18,729 nt of DNA from JACCUZ01 sp038246575 (GTDB lineage Bacteria > Actinomycetota > Actinomycetes > JACCUZ01). Under the pieces are notes generated by a model, which saw only the letters and a program-made list of their open reading frames with translations, searched no databases and was not told where the DNA came from. The stretch covers positions 1 through 18,729 of the forward strand of contig JBBRVU010000071.1 of assembly GCA_038246575.1 (NCBI GenBank). Reading direction: 5' to 3'. Made by a program: the position numbers and the translations under genes. Shown here piece after piece: positions 12,709 through 18,729 of this stretch. Positions within the stretch are counted from its first letter, which is position 1. Each line of letters starts with the position of its first letter.

Positions 12709-13128
12709 TCAGCGCTTTCCCGCGTCCTCGACGCTCTGCCACAGGTCGGCGAACCAGGCCTGCCTCCGGCCTTCCTCAGGCACCGCCGCGATGACACCGT
12801 CGGGGGCCAGCGTCTCGTCCGCGCCGAGCACGACGTAGGCGGTCTCGCCCGGCATGACGTAGTGCAGCCGCTCGCGCGCCTGCGCCTCGACGAACGCCTG
12901 GTCCTGCCAACGCTTGTTGGCCTTCTCCAGGTCGGCCACTCGGGCTCGCTGCTCGGAGACGCGCACGCGGTAGTCGCCGATGTCGCCGCGCTGGGCGAGG
13001 TACTCGCGCAACGGGTACGCCAGTGAGATGGCCAGCATGCACACCACGAGCGCGAGCATGGCCGCCCGCCCGGTGAAGCTCGCCCGGCGGGGGTTGTCCT
13101 CCGTGTCCTGCGTGTCCGCTCCGGACAC
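12709..13128 (-). CDS. Septum formation initiator family protein (FtsB/DivIC-like)
   Basis: This 139-residue bitopic membrane protein has a short cytoplasmic N-terminus, one membrane helix (AAMLALVVCMLAISLAYPL, about 22-40) and a coiled coil at about 48-80 (DYRVRVSEQRARVADLEKAN). The post-coil motif QARERLHYVMPGETAYVVLG (83-102) is characteristic of the actinobacterial FtsB/DivIC group. It should join the FtsQ-FtsL-FtsB divisome subcomplex at the septum. GTG at 13128 is preferred because GAGG precedes it by 11 nt; GTG at 13140, one base after the enolase stop, is the alternative (143 residues). The open frame upstream of 13140 is antisense-free overlap with eno and is discarded. Confidence 0.92.
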   Translation of the reverse strand: MSGADTQDTEDNPRRASFTGRAAMLALVVCMLAISLAYPLREYLAQRGDIGDYRVRVSEQRARVADLEKANKRWQDQAFVEAQARERLHYVMPGETAYVVLGADETLAPDGVIAAVPEEGRRQAWFADLWQSVEDAGKR

Positions 13129-13141
13129 CGCGCGTCCCACC

Positions 13142-14419
13142 TCAGCCAGCGTGCCGAGGGAAGGCACCCCGGCCGGCGTATCGGGCGGCGTCGTCGAGCT
13201 CCTCCTCGATGCGCAGCAGCTGGTTGTACTTCGCCACCCGCTCGGACCGCGCCGGTGCACCGGTCTTGATCTGCCCACAGTCGGTGGCGACCGCGAGGTC
13301 GGCGATCGTCGTGTCCTCGGTCTCACCCGACCGGTGGCTCATCATGCAGCGGTAGCCGCTGCGGTGGGCGAGGCTCACCGCGTCGAGGGTCTCGGTCAGC
13401 GTTCCGATCTGGTTGACCTTGACCAGCAACGCGTTCGCGGTGCCCTCCGCGATGCCGCGGGCCAGACGCTCCGGGTTGGTGACGAAGAGGTCGTCCCCGA
13501 CCAGCTGCAGACGTGACCCGAGCTGCTCGGTGAGGGCGCGCCAGCCCTCCCAGTCGTCCTCGTCGAGCGGATCCTCGATCGACACCAGTGGGTAGCCGTC
13601 GGCAAGCTGGCCGTAGTAGGCCGCCATCTCCTCGGCCGACTTGGTGCCGCCCTCGAAGCTGTAGCTGCCGTCCTTGTGGAACTCGGTCGCTGCGACGTCC
13701 AGAGCGAGCGCGATGTCCCTGCCGAGCGCGAAGCCCGCCTTGTCGACAGCAACCGCGATGAGGTCCAGGGCGTCCCGGTTGCTCGGCAGGTCCGGCGCGA
13801 AGCCGCCCTCGTCACCGAGGCCGGTCGCCAGCCCCTTCTCCTTGAGCACCGACTTGAGCGCGTGATAGGTCTCAGCGCCCCACTGCAGCGCCTCACGGAA
13901 GGTCGCCGCGCCGATCGGGGCGATCATGAACTCCTGGATGTCGACCCCGGAGTCCGCGTGCGCACCGCCGTTGATGATGTTCATCATCGGGACCGGCAGC
14001 AGGTGGGCGTTGGGGCCGCCGACGTAGCGGAACAGCGGCAGCTCGGCGGACTCGGCCGCAGCGCGGGCCACCGCGAGGGAGACTCCGAGCATCGCATTGG
14101 CACCGAGCCGGGACTTGGTCGGTGTGCCGTCGAGGTCGATGAGCGCCTGGTCGATCAGGCGCTGCTCGCTGGCCTCCAAGCCCACCATCGCCGGGCCGAT
14201 CTCGTCCAGGACGCCGATCACGGCCTTCTCGACGCCCTTGCCGCCGTAGCGCTTGTCACCGTCGCGGAGCTCAACGGCCTCGAAGGCACCCGTGCTCGCG
14301 CCACTGGGGACCGCGGCCCGGGCGATCGTGCCGTCGTCGAGGGCCACCTCGACCTCGACGGTGGGGTTTCCACGAGAGTCGAGGATCTCGCGGGCTCCGA
14401 CGGCGTCGATGCTCGCCAC
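13142..14419 (-). CDS. eno: Enolase (phosphopyruvate hydratase)
   Basis: This 425-residue enolase is full length. It interconverts 2-phosphoglycerate and phosphoenolpyruvate in glycolysis. Visible are the mobile loop PSGASTG (38-44), LDSRGNPTVEVEV (13-25), GDEGGFAPD (202-210, catalytic Glu205) and metal ligands Asp241, Glu282 (SIEDPLDEDDW) and Asp309 (VGDD). The catalytic Lys334 is in LLVKVNQIGTLTET, with the signature SHRSGETEDT (361-370) and Lys385. GTG at 14419 is chosen because GGAG precedes it by 8 nt and because family members start at this point; an ATG at 14440 adds seven unrelated residues upstream of the ribosome site. Downstream genes ftsB, DUF501, ppx and GNAT follow in a tight chain. 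Confidence 0.98.
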   Translation of the reverse strand: MASIDAVGAREILDSRGNPTVEVEVALDDGTIARAAVPSGASTGAFEAVELRDGDKRYGGKGVEKAVIGVLDEIGPAMVGLEASEQRLIDQALIDLDGTPTKSRLGANAMLGVSLAVARAAAESAELPLFRYVGGPNAHLLPVPMMNIINGGAHADSGVDIQEFMIAPIGAATFREALQWGAETYHALKSVLKEKGLATGLGDEGGFAPDLPSNRDALDLIAVAVDKAGFALGRDIALALDVAATEFHKDGSYSFEGGTKSAEEMAAYYGQLADGYPLVSIEDPLDEDDWEGWRALTEQLGSRLQLVGDDLFVTNPERLARGIAEGTANALLVKVNQIGTLTETLDAVSLAHRSGYRCMMSHRSGETEDTTIADLAVATDCGQIKTGAPARSERVAKYNQLLRIEEELDDAARYAGRGAFPRHAG

Positions 14420-14460
14420 AGCGGCGTCTCCTTCGATCACTCGGGCAACAGGGCCCAGTC

Positions 14461-14466
14461 AGGCTA
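14461..14466 (-). promoter_or_regulatory. Candidate -10 element (TAGCCT) of the eno operon
   Basis: TAGCCT fits TANNNT and overlaps the stop codon of the phosphoesterase gene. It would give a leader of roughly 35 nt with the GAAGGAG ribosome site of eno. No good -35 is visible, and readthrough from the upstream gene is possible. Confidence 0.3.
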
Positions 14467-15984
14467 CCGGCGCTTGCCCGTGCCGGCCGCGACCGGCTCG
14501 CGCAGTGGACGGGTCCGCGTCCTTGCCGGCCCGACCAGGTCGGTCGCCGGGTGGATCGGCAGCAGCATCGGTGGTCGCGGCGGCTGGGAGAAGTCGAAGT
14601 CCCGGGTCAGGTCGCCGAGCTGCGCGGCCGTCTCCCGGACCCCGGGCCGCGGGTCGGGGCGACCGTCGGTGGCTGGGTCGAGCCGCTGCCCGCGCAGGAA
14701 CCGGTCCTCGATGAACTTCGCGTACGCGTCGAAGCTGAGCGTCTGGTGGTCGACGAAGCCCTTCCGCGCGTACGGGCTGATGACCAGGCTCGGCACCCGC
14801 AGCCCGTAGCCGTTGCCGTCCACCACCGGTGGCTGCACGTGGTCGTAGAACCCGCCCCAGTCGTCCCACGCGAGGAAGATGGCCGTCGACTTCCAGTCCG
14901 GACCCGACATGACCGAGTTGATCAGGCCCGTGACGTAGGTCTGCCCGTCGCTGATCCTGGCCCGCGGATGATCGCTGACGGCCTGGGACGGCACGACCCA
15001 GCTCACCGACGGCAGCGTCCCCTTCTGTGCTGCTGTCACGAACTTGTCCACCGACATGATGTTCTTCAGCTGCTTGTTGTCGTGCACCGTCGTGAAGTAG
15101 GGCAGCGGGTTCCAGATCCCAGGAGTCTTCGGGCTCTGGTGGACCGGCGGGCAGGTGAGCACGGCGTCGTCCGCGCAGTCGGGCTGGTCGCCCTTGGCCA
15201 CGTAGTAGCGCCACGACACCCCGGCGCGATAGAGCAGCGACGTGAGGTCGGTCCAGGCGTACGTCGGAGGAGCGGCATTCGGCCGCAACGCGGCGTTGAA
15301 GTCCGGCGGGTCACCGGGGTGGCCGGCCGCGTTCGTGCAGGACGACGGGTCAGAGTCGTGGCACGCGGCAGACCACTCGGACACCATGTAGAGGTGCGCC
15401 GGCAGGCTCCATGACGCCGTGGGCTCGAACATCCGGTCGTGCAGCACGAACGAGTGTGCGTAGGCCCAGTAGTTCGGCAGGTCGCGCTGGTCGTGGTAGC
15501 CCATGACGTCGCGCTGGGACGCCTGGGTGCAGTTCGGGGCGTTGGGGTCGGTGCACTTCGAGGTCGCCGCGGCCGCACGGGAGACGAAGCCATCCATCCG
15601 GCCACCGTTGACGTCAGCGACCGAGTCGGCCTGGCCGTGCGGTCCACCGCCGGTGACGTCGCGCCGGTCGTGGTACGGGCGCACGCATTTGCCCGTCGTC
15701 GGGTCCGGCGCACACACGTCGATCCGGCCGTTCTTGGTAGGGAACCCGTCGGCCCCGGGGTAGGTCCCGAAGTAGCTGTCGAAGGACCGGTTCTCCTGCA
15801 TCACCACCACGACGTGCTTGATGCGCGAGATGCCGGCCCGGCCGGCCACCGCCGAAGGGCCGCGCCGCAACCGAGGGGGACGGCGGTGGTTCCCCGCGGT
15901 GATGGTCAGCGAGAGGGCGAGCGCAGCGACCACCACAGCTGCCAGGCCGGCGGCGAGTGCCGTTCGGCGGCGTCGGGGTAGCAC
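14464..15984 (-). CDS. Secreted phosphoesterase family protein (phospholipase C/acid phosphatase-like)
   Basis: This 506-residue protein begins with RRRR and a hydrophobic stretch at 9-28 (signal peptide or anchor). The phosphoesterase domain follows: KHVVVVMQENRSFDSYFGTY (56-75) with the metal/nucleophile region, FLAWDDWGGFYDHVQPP (370-386), and RVPSLVISPYARKGFVDHQT (396-415). These are the hallmarks of the family containing bacterial phospholipase C and AcpA-type acid phosphatases. Eight cysteines fall in four close pairs (91/100, 144/152, 208/216, 270/278), which suggests disulfides in an exported protein. The substrate (phospholipid, phosphoester) is not predictable. The chosen GTG at 15984 places the signal sequence at the N-terminus; TTG at 16002 is an alternative, and the frame upstream overlaps the DUF885 gene. 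Confidence 0.9.
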   Translation of the reverse strand: MLPRRRRTALAAGLAAVVVAALALSLTITAGNHRRPPRLRRGPSAVAGRAGISRIKHVVVVMQENRSFDSYFGTYPGADGFPTKNGRIDVCAPDPTTGKCVRPYHDRRDVTGGGPHGQADSVADVNGGRMDGFVSRAAAATSKCTDPNAPNCTQASQRDVMGYHDQRDLPNYWAYAHSFVLHDRMFEPTASWSLPAHLYMVSEWSAACHDSDPSSCTNAAGHPGDPPDFNAALRPNAAPPTYAWTDLTSLLYRAGVSWRYYVAKGDQPDCADDAVLTCPPVHQSPKTPGIWNPLPYFTTVHDNKQLKNIMSVDKFVTAAQKGTLPSVSWVVPSQAVSDHPRARISDGQTYVTGLINSVMSGPDWKSTAIFLAWDDWGGFYDHVQPPVVDGNGYGLRVPSLVISPYARKGFVDHQTLSFDAYAKFIEDRFLRGQRLDPATDGRPDPRPGVRETAAQLGDLTRDFDFSQPPRPPMLLPIHPATDLVGPARTRTRPLREPVAAGTGKRR

Positions 15985-16033
15985 AGCTCCTAGGACGATC
16001 AACTGACGACCTGGGTTCCGCAGGGGTCCGTCG

Positions 16034-17680
16034 TCAGCCCAGCGACAACAGTGTGCGCAGGTGGCGCGGCGGCGGCGACCCGTGCGCCAGCATCGCGTCG
16101 TGCCGTGAGCGGACCGAGTCGGCCGGCCGAGCCGCCGCGAGGTCGCCGGCCAGGTCGCGTACCTCGACGTACCCCACATAGTAGGTCGACAGCTGCGCGC
16201 TGGTGAGCAGTGCACGACGCCACTTCCCGGCCGCCTCACCCTCCTCCTGATGGCCTCGCACCATCATCAGGTCCATCGCTTCGGCCTCGGTCATCGCGTG
16301 TGCATGAACTCGTGCATCGAGGATCGCGTTGATCGTCATCCGAAGCTGCATCTTGAGCTGCTGCATGCGCAGGGCGTCGTTGAGCTCGTCGCGGTAGCCG
16401 GAGTCGACCATCAGCTCCTCGGCGTAGACTGCCCAACCCTCGACGAACGAGCCGCTGCTCAGGGCCGCACGAACCGGCGTGGACGACGAGTGCCGGCCTG
16501 CATGGCCCAGCTGCAGGACGTGTCCCGGCATCGCTTCGTGCACGGTGAGGTTCGCCAGCATGTGCGCGTTGTACTCGCGGTAGAAGGAGTGCACCCGCTG
16601 CTCGTCCCACTCCTGCGGCGTCGGCGAGACCGCGAAGTACGTCGGCAGTGCCGCCGTCTCGAGCGGTCCCGGCGGGTCGCAGTAGGCCACCGCCACGCCG
16701 CGATGGATCTCCGGCATCACGATGATCTCGACCAGGTCGTCGTGCACCGTGACCAGATCCTGCGCGCTGACGAACGCGGTGGTCTCCGCCAGCGCCTGGC
16801 GGCACTGGTCGACGATGGTGTCGTCGTCGACGGGCCCGTCGGCCGCCAACCGGTCGAGCACGCGCCGGACCCGACCCTCCGCCGGCCCGGCGTCGAGGCG
16901 GGCCGCGGTCTCCGCGATGCGCTCCTCGAGCCCCACCAGGTCGACCTCGGCGCGAGCCAGGACGGCGTCAGCGTCGCTCGCGGTGTCGAGGGTCAGCTCC
17001 AGCTTCCTGGCGTACGCCGTCGCGCCGAGGCGCGGGTCGCGTGCGGCGCCGTCGAGCCGGGAGCGCAACCAGTCCAGATGCTCGTTCAAAGCCTCCATCG
17101 CGAGCTTGCGGGCAGGCTCCACCTCCTGGCGCAAGCCCGGCTCTCCGGACATCGCGCGCTCCAGCTCGGTGGCGAGCAGCGTGCGGGTGCCGGTGAACTG
17201 TCCGATCGCGGTCTCGACGTGCACCCGCGGCATGTCACCCAGGGAACGGCGAGCGGTGGCCAACGCCTGCGGAACGGCGCGCAGGCGCCCCGCGGCCGAT
17301 CGCAACCGGTCACCCAAAGGCGCGAAGTCACGGGCCAACAGCGCGTAGATCGCGCTGCCGGGGTTGGCGGCCAACGGGTCCCACTCGTGCTCTCGCAGCT
17401 CCGCGAGCTCGAATCGGCGCAGCCGCAGTCCGTTGCACAACATGTCGAGGTCGACCTGATCGGAAACGTCCAGCGCAGTGCTGTCGACCTCGTCCAGCTC
17501 GCGCAGCCGCCGGTCCACCCAGCGCGCCTCGTCGTCGAGCGCCGCCTCGCTGGCGTCGGCCAGCCGGTCGTCGTGGCGGTGCTCGCCGAGGCTCGTCGCC
17601 GCCTCGGGGTGGCGCTCCAACAGCTCGGACATCGTCTGGGCGACGCGGTTCGACACGTCACCGGCGGGGTTGCCGTCCAC
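16034..17680 (-). CDS. DUF885 domain-containing protein, putative zinc peptidase
   Basis: This 548-residue protein has the length and layout of DUF885. A long helical N-terminal region with SLGEHRHDDRLAD (about 30-42) precedes a thermolysin-like zinc motif HEAMPGH (381-387). Then come SFVEGWAVYAEEL (about 411-423) with the likely third ligand Glu414, and RMQQLKMQLRMTINAILDAR downstream. No signal peptide is seen, so it is probably cytoplasmic. Family members are thought to be metallopeptidases, mostly uncharacterised; the substrate is unknown. GTG at 17680 lies 6 nt after TAGGGT with no ribosome site, pointing to leaderless initiation. It is followed after 49 bp by the secreted phosphoesterase gene on the same strand. 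Confidence 0.92.
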   Translation of the reverse strand: MDGNPAGDVSNRVAQTMSELLERHPEAATSLGEHRHDDRLADASEAALDDEARWVDRRLRELDEVDSTALDVSDQVDLDMLCNGLRLRRFELAELREHEWDPLAANPGSAIYALLARDFAPLGDRLRSAAGRLRAVPQALATARRSLGDMPRVHVETAIGQFTGTRTLLATELERAMSGEPGLRQEVEPARKLAMEALNEHLDWLRSRLDGAARDPRLGATAYARKLELTLDTASDADAVLARAEVDLVGLEERIAETAARLDAGPAEGRVRRVLDRLAADGPVDDDTIVDQCRQALAETTAFVSAQDLVTVHDDLVEIIVMPEIHRGVAVAYCDPPGPLETAALPTYFAVSPTPQEWDEQRVHSFYREYNAHMLANLTVHEAMPGHVLQLGHAGRHSSSTPVRAALSSGSFVEGWAVYAEELMVDSGYRDELNDALRMQQLKMQLRMTINAILDARVHAHAMTEAEAMDLMMVRGHQEEGEAAGKWRRALLTSAQLSTYYVGYVEVRDLAGDLAAARPADSVRSRHDAMLAHGSPPPRHLRTLLSLG

Positions 17681-17686
17681 CCGCGA

Positions 17687-17692
17687 ACCCTA
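17687..17692 (-). promoter_or_regulatory. -10 element (TAGGGT), probable leaderless promoter of the DUF885 gene
   Basis: TAGGGT is separated by exactly 6 nt (TCGCGG) from the GTG at 17680, in the 41-bp gap after the upstream membrane-protein gene. The same hexamer and spacing occur before the DUF222/HNH and EamA genes. Confidence 0.5.
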
Positions 17693-17721
17693 GCCAACGT
17701 GCCGGTTGCTGGACCGTGGGC

Positions 17722-18729
17722 TCAGACGAGGGCCACGAGCAGCATCGCCGGGAGGACACAGAGCGCAGCGGGGACCAGAGTGCCGGTGAGCAGCTTGTGA
17801 CTGTGCGGCGGCGTGATGCGCTGGCGAGCAACGAGGAGGCGGACCAACGCTGTCGGGTCCATGTCGGCCGCGGTGCTCGCGCGGGTCGGCAGCGGCACAC
17901 TGAGCCCGGTCCAGGTCTCGAACCGGTCCCAGGCATCGGAGCTGTCGGGCCCACCGATGTGGCTCAGCAGCCGCGTCGCGTGCTCGACCCGGATGCCCTC
18001 CAGAGCCGCGGCCTGCCGCAGCTCCTCGGTGTGCCGTCGGAGCACTGCTCGAGGCGCTCGGGTGGCTGTCCACGCCCACCAACAGCCGAGACCAGCGACG
18101 ACCACCGCCAGCAGGAGCGCGAGTGCGGGCAGGACGCCGAGCCACCAGGACGGGTCAGCGGCCGTGCGGACCGCAACCGTCACAGGGAGCCCCGCGATCA
18201 CGAGGGCTCGCGCGATACGCGTGCTGCTGAGAGCGTCGCCCCGCCCCGATAGGACGCGCTCCCACGGCTTGGCACCCGCAGCAGCAGGGGGGTCGACGTC
18301 GTCCGGCGCCCCACCTGACCGCGGCGGCTGGCCACTGCCCCGCCAGGGCTCGTCGTCAAGGCCCGGTGGCTCGTCGCTCGGCCCCTCCTCCCGCCGCACC
18401 AGCTTGGGTCGACCGTCGACGCGCTTCACCAACAGCGCTCGAGGCGACCCGCTGCTGGCCGACACCGCCTTCGATGCCGCCCGCCCGATGGCACCCCGCA
18501 CCAGCGAACGGTCGCGCGTGGACCCCAGGTCGACGTAGTCCCTCTCGAGCTCCGGGTCCGCCTCGAGCTCCGCCGCGACCTCCGGCTCCACCTCCAGCTC
18601 CGGCTCCGGCTCCACCTCGAGCTCCGCCACGACCTCCGGCTCCACCTCGAGCTCCGCCGCGACCTCCGGCTCCACCTCGAGCTCCGGCGCCGTCGCGGCA
18701 TCCGGGACCGGGAGCAAGACCTCCGCAGC
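17722..18729 (-). CDS. Membrane protein with acidic repeat N-terminal region (5' end outside window)
   Basis: The frame is open to the right edge, so the N-terminus is missing; the first start-like codon inside (TTG at 18717) is preceded by in-frame sense codons. The visible ~334 residues begin with an acidic ELEVEPEVAA-type repeat tract. A charged, Pro/Gly-rich linker follows, with LVKRVDGRPKLVRREEGPSD (numbered from TTG, about 96-115). Hydrophobic segments lie at about 169-184 and 191-215 (two helices flanking a short loop), and a final one is at 311-330 near the C-terminus. A conserved-looking soluble stretch between them includes EELRQAAALEGIRVEHATRL. I do not recognise the family and no enzyme motif is visible. 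It precedes the DUF885 gene on the same strand, 41 bp away. Confidence 0.72.
   Translation of the reverse strand, partial: AAEVLLPVPDAATAPELEVEPEVAAELEVEPEVVAELEVEPEPELEVEPEVAAELEADPELERDYVDLGSTRDRSLVRGAIGRAASKAVSASSGSPRALLVKRVDGRPKLVRREEGPSDEPPGLDDEPWRGSGQPPRSGGAPDDVDPPAAAGAKPWERVLSGRGDALSSTRIARALVIAGLPVTVAVRTAADPSWWLGVLPALALLLAVVVAGLGCWWAWTATRAPRAVLRRHTEELRQAAALEGIRVEHATRLLSHIGGPDSSDAWDRFETWTGLSVPLPTRASTAADMDPTALVRLLVARQRITPPHSHKLLTGTLVPAALCVLPAMLLVALV
18544..18684 (-). repeat. In-frame 30-bp tandem repeat encoding ELEVEPEVAA-like decamers
   Basis: The minus strand encodes two full copies of a ten-codon unit (ELEVEPEVAA, ELEVEPEVVA), an eight-codon variant (ELEVEPEP), another full copy and a degenerate copy (ELEADPELE). 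Copy differences are few at DNA level, so the tract is likely to vary in length by slippage or unequal recombination. Confidence 0.85.

Noticed and set aside
15985..16239. Extended N-terminus of the phosphoesterase up to 16239
   Set aside because: It would run over the C-terminal coding part of DUF885 and would bury the signal peptide 85 residues inside the protein.

Overview
The window comes from a very GC-rich, high-coding-density actinobacterial chromosome. The gene set (eno-ftsB-DUF501-ppx cluster, a DUF222/HNH protein with an actinobacterial-type LexA box, an F420-type PPOX protein, family-5 UDG, GTG starts and probable leaderless promoters) points to a Nocardioidaceae-like member of the Actinomycetota. 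That placement is inference from gene content and base composition. No rRNA, CRISPR array, insertion sequence or integrase was seen. No gene-free stretch reaches 300 bases; the longest is the gap of about 170 bases between padR and the EamA transporter.

Layout, left to right. Bases 1-1612 (minus) hold a DUF222/HNH endonuclease-like gene whose 3' end is cut off by the window edge; its start codon lies inside a perfect LexA-type palindrome. Next come a small unknown protein (1740-2177, minus) and, divergent from it, a DUF4287 gene plus a PPOX-class flavin/F420 oxidoreductase (2296-2950, plus). From 2974 to 9496 nearly everything is on the minus strand. In transcription order it runs padR, HAAS-domain membrane protein, dienelactone hydrolase-like enzyme, family-5 uracil-DNA glycosylase, NDH-2-like flavoprotein, cyclopropane synthase-like methyltransferase, a tRNA with anticodon UAA, and a Bax inhibitor-1/YccA membrane protein. 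An EamA-family exporter (9665-10624, plus) diverges from padR.

From 10637 to 14419 (minus) lies a translationally coupled chain, in transcription order eno, ftsB/divIC, DUF501, ppx and a GNAT acetyltransferase. Upstream of eno are a secreted phosphoesterase (14464-15984), a DUF885 zinc-peptidase-like protein (16034-17680), and a membrane protein with an acidic tandem-repeat N-terminal region that runs off the right edge (17722-18729).

Most of the window is core metabolism, division, repair and envelope housekeeping. The items most worth a second look are: the LexA box laid over a leaderless start of the DUF222/HNH gene; five start codons placed 6-7 nt after a TANNNT box; a tRNA-Leu(UAA) without the long variable arm, directly downstream of a gene whose last sense codon is TTA (the only in-frame TTA I found here); and the ATGA-coupled NDH-2-like/cyclopropane synthase-like pair. 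I found no convincing new defence or mobile system. All domain calls are from reading the translations by eye; no database search was run.
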